Assembly (NCBI RefSeq): GCF_003284895.1
Contig: NZ_QMDV01000001.1
Span: 461,080-525,079, forward strand
DNA length: 64,000 nucleotides
Origin: Pontibacter arcticus
Lineage (GTDB): Bacteria > Bacteroidota > Bacteroidia > Cytophagales > Hymenobacteraceae
Direction of reading: 5' to 3'
Position 1 is the stretch's first letter. The number at the start of each line of letters is the position of its first letter. The notes beneath the pieces are model-generated. The model did no database searches. It was not told where the DNA came from and saw only the letters and a list, made by a program, of their open reading frames with translations. The translations under genes and the position numbers were made by a program. Shown in pieces: positions 1 through 8,410 of the stretch.

Positions 1-2030
1 ACAGCGCCTCGCTTGTCTTTTTGCGCCATTTGCGCTATTGTGGGTTCAAGTGTTGTGGCTTGTTCTTTTGACAGGTTACTTAAAAGGTTAATAGCTGTAC
101 TTCTGACAACCCAATAGTCATCTTTCAAGGCTGTTTCTAACAGCTTTCTTACTTCTGGTTCAGCTACTTTTTCTTTTAACTTTACTATTGCCTCCATTTT
201 AGGAGCAAACTGTTTGGCGTTATAGAACTGGTAAGTTAATTCAGCGCCTGTTTTCGCATGTGCTATTGTTCCGAGCAACTGGTTTTCTGCATCAAATAAA
301 ACGGATTGCGGCTGTGTACTTACCGGAAATGTAAACGTCTGCTCTGCTTTTGTGATCTCAATCGGGTACAGGCTTTTCTTTCCTTCGTTCCAGATGGCTA
401 TTTGTAGTGGCAGCCTGTAAACCGGGGTATAGGTGGTATCCTGAAGTTGTTTTACACGAATAGCAAGTTGCCCATTGGCATAGGTATGATTCACTTCCAG
501 TTCAGGGTGGCCAGGCTTCATAAACCACTGGTCGAAAAACCACATCAGGTCTTTGCCGGTTATGTCTTCAAAGGCCATGCGCAGTTCAGCTACCTCCACT
601 GCACTAAATTTATTTCTGGTTAAGTATAAATTCAGCGAAGCCCAGAAAGCCTCATCGCCTACATACTTGCGCAGCATGTGCAGCACACGACCACCCTTTG
701 CATACGAGTGGCTGTCAAACATATCATCCTGGTTTTTATAATGATACCGGATGAGCGGTTCGCGTTTCGTTTCTGCCTCATCCAGGTACTGGTTTAATTC
801 ATCCAGCTGGCTGTAAGCTGCTTCATCAGGGCCATACTTGTGTTCTGCCCACAGGTATTCTGAATAGTTGGCGAACGCTTCGTTCAGTGGCAGATTAGCC
901 CATGATTCCGTGGTTACATAATCACCGAACCATTGGTGGAAAAGTTCGTGCGCTATAATGCCATCCCAGTTCTTATCCAGCAGTTCGCGCTCGTTTAGTT
1001 GCAGGTCTTCCATAAAGGTAGAAGCTGATGTATTCTCCATCGCACCAGATACAAAATCGCGCACAACAACCTGCGAATACTTCGCCCACGGATACGCCAC
1101 GCCAAGCTTTTTAGAGAAGAACTCCATCATTTCCGGCGTATTGCCAAAGATTTTCTTTGCAGTGCCTTTGTAAGCCGGTTCTACATAATAATTTACTTCC
1201 TTGTCGCGCCATTTATCTTTTACTACAGCATACTCTCCTATAGCCAGCATGGCTAAGTATGGTGCGTGCGGTAATTCCTGTTTCCAGTAATCTGTTTTGG
1301 TACCGTCGGCGTTCTGGCGCGAGTAAATAAAAGCCCCGTTAGACAGCGTGGTATACTTTGGATCTACCGTAATATAGATCTCCTGCGTCATGCGCTCGTT
1401 GGGTGTATCTATTGTAGGGAACCAAGCGGAGTTAGCTTGGGTTTCGCCCTGCGTCCAGATCTGCTTTGGCTTATCTGGCTCCTGCCCTAACGGATTTATA
1501 AAGTATAAACCTTTGTCTTCCGTAATGGCATCGCTCCCGCCTTTGGCTAGTTCGTTTGGTTTGGCTGTGTACTCTATCTCGATTATGTATTGCTCGGTGC
1601 GGGTATAGGTCTTATTTAACTGTATGGTCAGCTTGCGGCCATCGTACTCATATTTTAGGGGCGTTCCGTCGTTATCTTTCAGCAGGTTTATACTATGTAC
1701 ATCGAAACCCTGTGCATCCAGTACCAGTTTATTCTGCGGATAAAAGTATGGCTTTAAGGTAAGCTCGGCTAAGCCGTTGAGTTGCTGTTTTTCCCAGTTA
1801 AAACTAATGCGCAGCTTGGTGTGCAGCAGGTCATGCTCCAGCGTGCGCGATGGGTTGAACGTATGCTTTTGAGGCGCTATTGTAAGTATGGAATCTGTTG
1901 GCGCTACTTGCGGTTTTGGGGTTGCAGCAGCTGTAGTGCCGCCGGCCGTTACGCCTTTATTTGTGTTACAGCCAGTAGTAAAGGCCAGCGTGGCAGCCAT
2001 ACTTATAACACTCAAAAACCTATAATTCAT
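1..2030 (-). CDS. M1 family metallopeptidase, lipoprotein (3' end outside window)
   Basis: Zinc aminopeptidase of the M1 (gluzincin) family, which removes N-terminal residues from peptides. The reading frame starts at the ATG at 2030-2028 and stays open to the window edge (about 676 codons), so the C-terminus is missing. The N-terminus has a lipoprotein signal with the cysteine in TTGCN at about residue 21, implying membrane anchoring outside the cytoplasm. The zinc site is HELFH (H361, E362, H365) with the third ligand E384, 18 residues further on. The substrate-binding GAMEN motif is at 329-333. The C-terminal part visible here looks like the HEAT-like helical region of the family. It stands alone, divergent from the biotin carrier gene. 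A second, T9SS-exported M1 enzyme lies at 55.1-57.1 kb. Family certain; substrate unknown. Confidence 0.95.
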   Translation of the reverse strand, partial: MNYRFLSVISMAATLAFTTGCNTNKGVTAGGTTAAATPKPQVAPTDSILTIAPQKHTFNPSRTLEHDLLHTKLRISFNWEKQQLNGLAELTLKPYFYPQNKLVLDAQGFDVHSINLLKDNDGTPLKYEYDGRKLTIQLNKTYTRTEQYIIEIEYTAKPNELAKGGSDAITEDKGLYFINPLGQEPDKPKQIWTQGETQANSAWFPTIDTPNERMTQEIYITVDPKYTTLSNGAFIYSRQNADGTKTDYWKQELPHAPYLAMLAIGEYAVVKDKWRDKEVNYYVEPAYKGTAKKIFGNTPEMMEFFSKKLGVAYPWAKYSQVVVRDFVSGAMENTSASTFMEDLQLNERELLDKNWDGIIAHELFHQWFGDYVTTESWANLPLNEAFANYSEYLWAEHKYGPDEAAYSQLDELNQYLDEAETKREPLIRYHYKNQDDMFDSHSYAKGGRVLHMLRKYVGDEAFWASLNLYLTRNKFSAVEVAELRMAFEDITGKDLMWFFDQWFMKPGHPELEVNHTYANGQLAIRVKQLQDTTYTPVYRLPLQIAIWNEGKKSLYPIEITKAEQTFTFPVSTQPQSVLFDAENQLLGTIAHAKTGAELTYQFYNAKQFAPKMEAIVKLKEKVAEPEVRKLLETALKDDYWVVRSTAINLLSNLSKEQATTLEPTIAQMAQKDKRGA

Positions 2031-2120
2031 GATGGATTGTTTAATTTTGGGGACAAGTTCTAAAAATACTGTAAGAAATCAATTAACTTTAAGGTCGGAA
2101 ACCACACATACTTCAGAAAG

Positions 2121-2618
2121 ATGCTCCAGATAAAAACCGCTGAAAACAAAGCATGGCAGGTTGATATTCAGAAAGACGCCATACTTCTCAATGGAACACC
2201 TTTTGATTGGGACATATCTCCGATCGGCCCTTCTACTTATCACATCATAAAAGGAAACAAGTCGTATACGGCAGAGCTGGTTCAGGCAGATTATCAGTCA
2301 AAATCATTCATTTTTAAAATTAACGGCGCCAAGCTGGAAGTTAGTGTAAAAGATCGTTTCGATTTGTTACTCGACAAGCTGGGTATGAGCAATGCCAACG
2401 CCAGCAAGGTAAACGACATTAAAGCGCCAATGCCCGGTCTTATACTTGATATTAAAGTAGAGATTGGCCAGGAAGTAAAAAAAGGCGATACCATTATGAT
2501 ACTCGAAGCCATGAAAATGGAAAACATCCTCAAGTCTCCGGGCGATGGTGTTGTACGCGATATCAAGGTTTCTGTAAAACAAAATGTCGAAAAAAATCAG
2601 GTCCTGATTTTATTTTAA
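2121..2618 (+). CDS. biotin carboxyl carrier protein (acetyl/acyl-CoA carboxylase subunit)
   Basis: Carries biotin between the carboxylase and carboxyltransferase halves of an acyl-CoA carboxylase in the cytoplasm. The 165-residue protein has an N-terminal region of about 90 residues and a C-terminal biotinyl/lipoyl domain (about 98-165). The biotinylation motif EAMKMEN places the target lysine at K132, and APMPGLI marks the first strand of the domain. In Bacteroidota, free-standing proteins of this build usually pair with a biotin carboxylase and a carboxyltransferase encoded nearby; neither is in this window, so the acyl substrate (acetyl- or propionyl-CoA) cannot be assigned. pyrH follows 83 bp downstream on the same strand. 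Confidence 0.9.
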   Translation: MLQIKTAENKAWQVDIQKDAILLNGTPFDWDISPIGPSTYHIIKGNKSYTAELVQADYQSKSFIFKINGAKLEVSVKDRFDLLLDKLGMSNANASKVNDIKAPMPGLILDIKVEIGQEVKKGDTIMILEAMKMENILKSPGDGVVRDIKVSVKQNVEKNQVLILF

Positions 2619-2701
2619 TTCGTAAGGCAGCTTACAGCAGTTAACTTCTGTTGTTTACCAGATCACCATTCACAGTTATTTAAATTCTAAAAGTATAGAT
2701 C

Positions 2702-3436
2702 GTGAAGTATAAAAGAATATTGCTGAAACTTAGCGGCGAATCGCTTATGGGAGAACAGCAGTACGGGATAGACTCGGGCATGCTGTTAAAATACGCCCAG
2801 GAAATTAAAGAAGTATCAGCGATGGGTGTAGAGGTAGCTGTAGTTATTGGCGGTGGTAACATCTTTAGAGGTGTGCAGGCCGATGAGTTTGGCCTCGACC
2901 GCGTACAAGGCGACTACATGGGCATGCTGGCAACCGTAATTAATAGTATGGCATTGCAAAGCGCCCTGGAGAAAGCCGGCGTTTATACACGTTTACTTTC
3001 CGGTATCAACATCCAGCAGGTTTGTGAGCCTTATATCCGCCGCAGAGCTGTTCGCCACCTGGAAAAAGGACGTGTGGTTATTTTTGGTGCCGGCATCGGT
3101 AGCCCATACTTTACAACAGATTCGGCTGCCTCTTTGCGTGCGATAGAGATCGAAGCCGATGTTGTGTTGAAAGGCACACGCGTAGATGGCATTTACTCCG
3201 CAGATCCGGAGAAAGATCCGAATGCAGAATTCTACTCTAATATTTCTTTTAAGGATGTGTTTGAGAAAGGCCTGAACGTAATGGACATGACCGCTTTCAC
3301 CCTTTGCAAAGAAAACAATCTTCCTATCATTGTATTTAACATGAACAAAGCCGGTAACCTGAAGCGCCTGGTAGATGGCGAATCGGTTGGTACGCTTGTA
3401 TCGATGACGGATATGGAAGAAACCCTTACACAGTAG
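2702..3436 (+). CDS. pyrH: UMP kinase
   Basis: Phosphorylates UMP to UDP in cytoplasmic pyrimidine nucleotide synthesis. The 244-residue length is typical for bacterial hexameric UMP kinases of the amino acid kinase fold. LKLSGESL near the N-terminus and [11 protein letters not shown] are the nucleotide-binding signatures, and DMTAFTLC is a conserved C-terminal segment. The start is GTG (2702); no ATG fits the conserved N-terminus. frr follows 93 bp downstream, the usual pyrH-frr order, although a TAnnTTTG box in the gap suggests frr also has its own promoter. Copies of the heptamer AAGTATA sit just before and just after the start codon. Confidence 0.97.
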   Translation: MKYKRILLKLSGESLMGEQQYGIDSGMLLKYAQEIKEVSAMGVEVAVVIGGGNIFRGVQADEFGLDRVQGDYMGMLATVINSMALQSALEKAGVYTRLLSGINIQQVCEPYIRRRAVRHLEKGRVVIFGAGIGSPYFTTDSAASLRAIEIEADVVLKGTRVDGIYSADPEKDPNAEFYSNISFKDVFEKGLNVMDMTAFTLCKENNLPIIVFNMNKAGNLKRLVDGESVGTLVSMTDMEETLTQ

Positions 3437-3471
3437 AGAAAAGCGGCAAAGCTTAATCTGATAAAAAATAA

Positions 3472-3479
3472 TAATTTTG
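3472..3479 (+). promoter_or_regulatory. Bacteroidota -7 promoter box upstream of frr
   Basis: TAATTTTG matches the Bacteroidota -7 consensus TAnnTTTG, about 50 bp before the frr start. No clear -33 TTG is seen, so support is partial. Confidence 0.45.
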
Positions 3480-3493
3480 CCAAAAAGGAAGGC

Positions 3494-3503
3494 AAGTATA
3501 CTT
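3494..3503. repeat. palindromic form of the dispersed heptamer
   Basis: AAGTATACTT is a 10-bp palindrome formed by two overlapping copies of the dispersed AAGTATA/TATACTT motif. Other copies are at 4092-4101, 19731-19740, 48972-48981 and 59308-59317. Its role is unknown. Confidence 0.7.
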
Positions 3504-3529
3504 TCAACAGAACTTAAGTTACAATTGAT

Positions 3530-4093
3530 ATGACGGAAGAAATTCAGTTCTACCTCAGCGACGCCGAGGAATCGATGCAAAAGGCGGTAAATCATACAAA
3601 CGCCGAACTAACTAAAATCCGTGCCGGCAAAGCTTCTCCGTCTATGGTAGAAGATTTACGTGTTGATTACTATGGCACAGCTACCCCAATTTCGCAGGTT
3701 GCTAACATTATAGCCGTTGATGCCCGCACGCTGATGATCAAGCCCTGGGAAAAGAACATGCTGGGCGAGATCAACAAAGCCATCAAAAACAGCGACCTGG
3801 GTCTTAATCCGCAGCAGGAAGCAGATGGCGTACGCCTGAACATTCCGGCATTAACGCAAGAGCGCCGCCGTGAGCTTGTAAAGCAGGTAAAGAACGAAAC
3901 TGAAAGCGGTAAGATCAGCATCCGTAACATCCGTAAAGATGTAAACGAAGCCCTGAGAAAACTGCAGAAAGAAGGCACTGCCGAAGACGCCGTGCGCGAT
4001 GCCGAAGCCAAAGTACAGAAAATGACAGATGCGAACATCGTAAAAATTGACGAGTTGCTTTCTAAGAAAGAAGCTGAAATTATGACTGTATAA
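3530..4093 (+). CDS. frr: ribosome recycling factor
   Basis: Splits the post-termination ribosome together with EF-G so that subunits can be reused. The 187-residue length matches the family. The conserved segment KIRAGKASP near residue 30 and the run of helices with LTQERRRELVKQ support the call. Like most members it is highly charged and two-domain, with no membrane segment. It is the last gene of the pyrH-frr pair and is followed by a 30-bp perfect hairpin terminator. Confidence 0.97.
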   Translation: MTEEIQFYLSDAEESMQKAVNHTNAELTKIRAGKASPSMVEDLRVDYYGTATPISQVANIIAVDARTLMIKPWEKNMLGEINKAIKNSDLGLNPQQEADGVRLNIPALTQERRRELVKQVKNETESGKISIRNIRKDVNEALRKLQKEGTAEDAVRDAEAKVQKMTDANIVKIDELLSKKEAEIMTV

Positions 4094-4106
4094 GTATACT
4101 TCATAC

Positions 4107-4167
4107 TTTTTGTTAAAAGAGAAAGGGCTTATGGTTTAACCATAAGCCCTTTCTCTTTTAACAAAAA
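4107..4167. terminator. bidirectional terminator between frr and nadD
   Basis: A perfect 30-bp stem (4107-4136 with 4138-4167) with A/T-rich ends, so a T tract follows the stem in both directions. It separates the convergent genes frr and nadD. A palindromic AAGTATACTT lies directly to its left (4092-4101). Confidence 0.9.
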
Positions 4168-4222
4168 TTTCTATTTTCTGCTAATATCCCGGCATGAAGA
4201 CCTTGTTTATACTTTTAAAGCC

Positions 4223-4795
4223 TTATCTGTAAAGCTTGTGTACTTTTATGTAGTCTGCTACTTCATCCGGTACCAGGTATTTTATACTTTTCTCTTCGCG
4301 TATACACTGCCGGATAAAAGTGGCAGAAATATCCAGCATCGGCGCTTTCACAAACGAGACATTAGGCAGATTCGTAATTTCTGTTGTATCTGAACCGGAA
4401 CGCGGGTAAACGTATACTTTGTAGTATTTCAGCAGGCTTTCGGCATTCTTCCATTTAGGCAACAGCGCCAGGTTATCTTCCCCAATGATCAGCACAAACT
4501 CGTAGCTCGGATATTTTTCCTGCAGGTATGTAAGCGTATCAATGGTATAACTTGGCTTGGGCATACTGAACTCGATATTGGATACTCCCAGGTTTGGATT
4601 ATCCGCGATGGCCAATGTAGCCATCTGCAACCTGTCGAATTCATGGGCCAGCGTGTTGCTTGGTTTAAAAGGATTCTGCGGCGATACAATTAACCAAACC
4701 GTATCCAGATCAGTGTTAGTGGCCATAAAATTAGCCAATATCAGGTGCCCGGTATGGATGGGGTTAAAGGAGCCGAAGAGCAGCCCTACTTTCAT
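4223..4795 (-). CDS. nadD: nicotinate(-nicotinamide) mononucleotide adenylyltransferase
   Basis: Makes deamido-NAD from nicotinate mononucleotide and ATP in NAD synthesis. The 190-residue protein begins with the nucleotidyltransferase signature GSFNPIHTGHL; the (T/H)xGH motif binds ATP. The C-terminal part has the ISATFIRQCIREEKS type of segment (SxxxIR) seen in the family. Its ATG overlaps the gmk stop region by 4 bp, indicating translational coupling at the end of the sigma/anti-sigma/gmk/nadD operon. The long hairpin at 4107-4167 terminates it. Confidence 0.96.
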   Translation of the reverse strand: MKVGLLFGSFNPIHTGHLILANFMATNTDLDTVWLIVSPQNPFKPSNTLAHEFDRLQMATLAIADNPNLGVSNIEFSMPKPSYTIDTLTYLQEKYPSYEFVLIIGEDNLALLPKWKNAESLLKYYKVYVYPRSGSDTTEITNLPNVSFVKAPMLDISATFIRQCIREEKSIKYLVPDEVADYIKVHKLYR

Positions 4796-5376
4796 ACGAT
4801 GGCAGGTTCTGACCGTAAGAACTCATCTACAAGCTTGGTGGCTTCTGCAAAAGCTTTTTCGAGGTTATCGTTCACGATCACTTCATCAAACTGATCTTCG
4901 AACTCCATCTCGAATTTAGCTTTAAATACCCGGCTGCTTATACTCGACGAAGAGTCGGTGTTGCGGGCGGTAAGGCGGTTAGCCAGCTCTTCGATGGAAG
5001 GTGGCTTTACGAATATGGCTAATGCTCTTTCTTTGTAAAAATGCTTTATACTTAATCCTCCTTTAACGTCTACATCCAGTATCACATGCTTGCCGCTGTT
5101 CCAGATGCGTTCTATTTCTGATTTTAATGTGCCGTAAAAGGCACCTTCGTATACTTCCTCCCACTCCACAAACTCATCATGAGAGATTTTCTCGGTAAAT
5201 TCTTCGGGAGTCATGAAGTAATAATCTTTTCCGTTTTCTTCGGAGCGGCCGCGCTTATCGCGTGTGCAGGCCGAAATAGAAAAGCTGAGGCTTGGGTTTA
5301 CCTGCAGCAAATGTTTTACGATGGTCGTTTTGCCGGCACCGGAAGGAGCCGAAAAGATAATGATTTTGCCTTGCAT
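4792..5376 (-). CDS. gmk: guanylate kinase
   Basis: Converts GMP to GDP with ATP in the cytoplasm. The 194-residue length is usual for bacteria. The P-loop SAPSGAGKTT lies at about residues 9-18, the GMP-binding region includes SISACTRDKRGR and GKDYYFM, and the lid ends with SRVFKAKFEM. It starts 6 bp after the anti-sigma gene and overlaps nadD by 4 bp, so it is probably co-transcribed with the sigma factor pair. That would link nucleotide metabolism genes to a stress sigma operon. Confidence 0.97.
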   Translation of the reverse strand: MQGKIIIFSAPSGAGKTTIVKHLLQVNPSLSFSISACTRDKRGRSEENGKDYYFMTPEEFTEKISHDEFVEWEEVYEGAFYGTLKSEIERIWNSGKHVILDVDVKGGLSIKHFYKERALAIFVKPPSIEELANRLTARNTDSSSSISSRVFKAKFEMEFEDQFDEVIVNDNLEKAFAEATKLVDEFLRSEPAIV

Positions 5377-5382
5377 CAGGGG

Positions 5383-5664
5383 CTATACGGTTTCTTGAAT
5401 CTTCGCTTTGATGGAAAGCGCCAGGCTTTCTGGTACAATAATACGCTTTAAATGCCCACTTACCAGCCCTTTTAGAAGTTTTTGCTTGTCATGGCTCTCG
5501 AAACAACTGATACAATCCTCAATATGAGCGTTAAAAAACTCTTGTTCTTCGGCTGTTACTTCGCCATCCACTACGGCATTTAGAAGGTCAGCAACCTTCT
5601 CGCAATCCGTGTCATTACATCTTTCCGACTTACCGGAAACTGCTTCTTTAAATTTAGATTCCAT
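5383..5664 (-). CDS. zinc-binding (ZAS/RsrA-like) anti-sigma factor
   Basis: Small cytoplasmic anti-sigma factor expected to hold the ECF sigma factor encoded just upstream. The 93-residue protein has the ZAS motif HX3CX2C (H47, C51, C54) plus an upstream cysteine, C21. The C21-to-H47 spacing equals that between the zinc-ligand Cys and His of Streptomyces RsrA (as remembered), which releases its sigma factor on thiol oxidation. A further cysteine, C16, is present, but the C-terminal Cys pair of RsrA is absent. No membrane segment is seen. It starts 29 bp after the sigma stop and ends 6 bp before gmk. A redox-sensing role is inference from the motif. Confidence 0.85.
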   Translation of the reverse strand: MESKFKEAVSGKSERCNDTDCEKVADLLNAVVDGEVTAEEQEFFNAHIEDCISCFESHDKQKLLKGLVSGHLKRIIVPESLALSIKAKIQETV

Positions 5665-5693
5665 CTTAATTCAATCGCTTGAAATTTTCTTTA

Positions 5694-6287
5694 TTAACTA
5701 TTATAACCCATGCTTTTTGCATACTTCTCCAACTTCTCCTTTAAAGAATTTCGCGCGCGGTGCAACCTGGAACGTACTGTACCAATTGGTATATCCAGGA
5801 TTTTGGCCATTTCCTCGTAAGTAAAGCCTTCCAGGTCACAAAGTATAATTACGGTTCTAAAATCGACAGGCAAGGCATTCAGGGCACCGGCAACCTCATC
5901 TCCAATCAGATCCTGCACACTTTGGGTGCGCATATCGCTGGTAGTGGCCACGCCGGACTCGCCTTCTACATCATCAGTATTATAATATCCTTCTACTTCG
6001 CTATAGTCAACTTTAGCCGGCTGCTTGCTTTTTTTGCGAAATTCGTTGATAAACGAGTTCTTCAGGATGCGGAACAGCCATGCTTTTGCATTAGTTCCTT
6101 GCTCAAAATAATCAAAAAAGCGGTACGCCTTCAGGTATGTTTCCTGAACAAGGTCATTTGCATCATCTTCGTCTAAGGTTAACCTGTAGGCAAAATTGTA
6201 CAGGGGGTCGAGCACGGGTAATAATTCTGCCTCGAAGCGGGCGTCCTTTTCCTCTTTGCTCATTTGTTTACCTGTTTGATCGCTCAT
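5694..6287 (-). CDS. RNA polymerase ECF sigma factor
   Basis: Directs RNA polymerase to an alternative promoter set. The 197-residue protein has sigma region 2 (about 25-95, with DANDLVQETYLKAYRF and AWLFRILKNSFINEFR) and region 4 (about 130-190, with EEMAKILDIPIGTVRSRLHR). These are joined by an acidic linker rich in D, E and S. It is the first gene of an operon with its putative anti-sigma factor, gmk and nadD. A TATATTTG box lies 51 bp upstream. The pairing with a ZAS protein suggests a SigR-like stress role; the regulon is unknown. Confidence 0.94.
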   Translation of the reverse strand: MSDQTGKQMSKEEKDARFEAELLPVLDPLYNFAYRLTLDEDDANDLVQETYLKAYRFFDYFEQGTNAKAWLFRILKNSFINEFRKKSKQPAKVDYSEVEGYYNTDDVEGESGVATTSDMRTQSVQDLIGDEVAGALNALPVDFRTVIILCDLEGFTYEEMAKILDIPIGTVRSRLHRARNSLKEKLEKYAKSMGYNS

Positions 6288-6337
6288 CTATATTGGGTTT
6301 TTGTACTTTACAAAAGATTTCAAAGATGCCTATTACG

Positions 6338-6345
6338 CAAATATA
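6338..6345 (-). promoter_or_regulatory. -7 promoter box upstream of the ECF sigma gene
   Basis: Reads TATATTTG on the minus strand, a full match to TAnnTTTG, 51 bp before the sigma start. No convincing -33 TTG is visible. Confidence 0.5.
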
Positions 6346-6447
6346 GAAACTTTACTTACATACCTTACATGCACCGTTTGGGTTGCAGCATACACCTTCT
6401 GTATCAAATTTTATAGGAACAGACTTACATCTGATGCGGCAGCTAAA

Positions 6448-6500
6448 AGTTTTTAAACTCTAAACCGGTTCTTTTATAAACGTTTTAGAGTTTAAAAACT
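6448..6500. repeat. 17-bp perfect inverted repeat between divergent genes
   Basis: AGTTTTTAAACTCTAAA at 6448-6464 is repeated inverted at 6484-6500 with a 19-nt spacer. It lies between the divergent sigma and glycosyltransferase genes and ends exactly at a TAATTTTG box (6500-6507), so neither gene needs a terminator here. An operator or an RNA hairpin is possible. Confidence 0.7.
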
Positions 6501-6507
6501 AATTTTG
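6500..6507 (+). promoter_or_regulatory. -7 promoter box upstream of the glycosyltransferase
   Basis: TAATTTTG matches TAnnTTTG, 35 bp before the start at 6543, and abuts the inverted repeat. Confidence 0.5.
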
Positions 6508-6542
6508 ACCTTTTAGAGGATTACCATGCATCTTCGATAAAT

Positions 6543-8087
6543 ATGAATCAGCTTATAGCAGTAACCATACTTACCAAAAATAGCCAGAAGTATCTTCCTG
6601 CATGTCTTGGAGCGCTTCAGGCTTTTAAAGAAGTAATCATACTAGACAACGGTTCCACAGATGATACGGTAAAAATTGCAGCAGCATTTGCTAATACCAA
6701 AATAGTAAATTCTCCTTTTATTGGTTTCGGACCGTTAAAAAACCTGGCTGCCCAACATGCTATAAGCCCCTGGATATTATCTATCGACAGTGACGAGGTA
6801 CTTTCAGAAGAATTGGCCCGCGAGATATTACAACTCGATTTGAGTAATCCGCTTCTGGTTTACTCTTTTCTGCGGCACAATTATTACGGCACTAAACTGA
6901 TAAAAGCCTGCGGCTGGGACAACGATTATGTACTTCGCCTGTACCATAAAAGCACTACCCGCTTTACAGACCTCCCCGTGCATGAGTATATCCAGACGGA
7001 TGGACTGATAACACAGCGGCTTAACGGTACCCTGAACCATTACTCTTTTGATAACATTTCGCAGTTGCTCCACAAGATGGACCATTACACCACATTGTTT
7101 GCAAAAGAGAACAGATTCCGGAAAGCATCATCTCCAGCCAGGAGTTTTTTTAAGTGGAGCTTCTCATTCTTCCGGAACTATATGCTGCAACGCGGCTTTT
7201 TGTATGGGTACGAAGGATTAGCAATCGCTTTTTCTAACGCTAACGGCACTTTTTATAAGTATATGAAACTGCACGAAGAGAACCAGCACCTCAGCATCAG
7301 CCTGATCGTGACTACTTATAACTGGAAAGAGGCGCTGGCTGCTGTCCTGAAAAGTGCCTTTAACCAATCTGAACTGCCAAAAGAAATTATTGTAGCCGAC
7401 GATGGATCCAGAGATGATACCCGTATGCTGATCGAAGAACTGGCAAAGATATCGCCGGTGCCACTGCTGCACAGTTGGCAGGAAGACAGGGGTTTTCGGG
7501 CGGCTGAAAGCAGAAACAGAGCAATGGCATTGGCAACAGGCGAGTACCTTGTTATCATAGACGGAGATATGGTGCTCCACCCTGATTTTCTAAAATCACA
7601 TAGGCAAGCGGCAAAAAAAGGCTGGTTTATACAAGGCAAACGGGTGTTGCTAAACCCTAAAACTACCAGTGCTGTAATTGCCGGCACAAAGCAACACATA
7701 CACCCTCTTTCAAAAGGGATTAAGAACAGGCTGAACGCTATAAGCTCCGGCTTTCTGGCTGGCATATTCCATCAGGAGCAAAAAAACCTGAAAGGCATTC
7801 GTAGCTGCAACATGGGTTTTTGGCAACAGGATGTGCTGCACATCAACGGTTTTAACGAAGACTTTGTAGGTTGGGGCCGCGAAGACAGCGAGTTTGCTGT
7901 ACGTTTGCATAATAGTGGGCTGAAACGAAGGAATCTAAAGTTCGGCGGAGTTGCTTATCATCTTTTCCATAACGAGTTTTCACGCAAAAGCCTGCCTGAA
8001 AACGACCTCATTCTCAACACTTCTATTAACGAAAAAATAGTTTTCTGCCCGAACGGCATTAACAAACATTTACCTGCCTCATCTTAA
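6543..8087 (+). CDS. two-domain glycosyltransferase (GT2-GT2 fusion)
   Basis: Predicted to transfer two sugars onto a cell-surface glycan, probably lipopolysaccharide core. The 514-residue protein contains two complete family 2 domains. The first (about 1-235) has VTILTKNSQKYL, ILDNGSTDD and the metal-site-like SIDSDE, and resembles WaaE/KdtX-type core transferases. The second (about 250-495) has SLIVTTYNW, VADDGSRDDT, IIDGDMVLHPDF and a C-terminal galactosyltransferase-like segment, FNEDFVGWGREDSEF. No signal peptide or membrane helix is obvious, so it should act at the cytoplasmic face. Both catalytic cores look intact. Linking the two steps in one chain is the notable feature; sugar and acceptor are not deducible. 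Confidence 0.9.
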   Translation: MNQLIAVTILTKNSQKYLPACLGALQAFKEVIILDNGSTDDTVKIAAAFANTKIVNSPFIGFGPLKNLAAQHAISPWILSIDSDEVLSEELAREILQLDLSNPLLVYSFLRHNYYGTKLIKACGWDNDYVLRLYHKSTTRFTDLPVHEYIQTDGLITQRLNGTLNHYSFDNISQLLHKMDHYTTLFAKENRFRKASSPARSFFKWSFSFFRNYMLQRGFLYGYEGLAIAFSNANGTFYKYMKLHEENQHLSISLIVTTYNWKEALAAVLKSAFNQSELPKEIIVADDGSRDDTRMLIEELAKISPVPLLHSWQEDRGFRAAESRNRAMALATGEYLVIIDGDMVLHPDFLKSHRQAAKKGWFIQGKRVLLNPKTTSAVIAGTKQHIHPLSKGIKNRLNAISSGFLAGIFHQEQKNLKGIRSCNMGFWQQDVLHINGFNEDFVGWGREDSEFAVRLHNSGLKRRNLKFGGVAYHLFHNEFSRKSLPENDLILNTSINEKIVFCPNGINKHLPASS

Positions 8088-8410
8088 TAGTCAGGTGGTA
8101 TTTTCTGTTCTGTTGAATATTGAATGAGCTATTATAGTTTCTACATTGACTTCTATTATATAAATTACCCTTTAAAAGCTTTAAACCCAACGATTGCTCT
8201 CTTTTGGGCAAGTATAGATTCTCTAAAGGCTGGTACTGACTTTTAAAATTTGCTACGCCTTTGTTTACCTACGGAAAAACCTGCTTTCTACTTCTGCGAA
8301 TCTTAGCACTCATCATTTTTTATCTTTGTTTAGCTCCTATAATGTAACTAAAACAATATTATTTTTTGTTTTGGCACCATTTATAAGAAATCAACGTAGA
8401 AACAAATGCT
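8088..8410. other. intergenic region before the LytTR regulator
   Basis: About 320 bp without an ORF of note. It contains one AAGTATA copy near 8214 and a promoter-like TATCTTTG at 8331-8338. No tRNA or strong hairpin was seen. Confidence 0.6.
8331..8338 (+). promoter_or_regulatory. -7 promoter box upstream of the LytTR regulator
   Basis: TATCTTTG matches TAnnTTTG, about 72 bp before the start codon. No matching -33 TTG was found. Confidence 0.4.

Noticed and set aside
2993-3595. Minus-strand ORF of 200 codons opposite pyrH
   Set aside because: Shadow of pyrH and the frr start; the sense strand encodes clearly conserved proteins.
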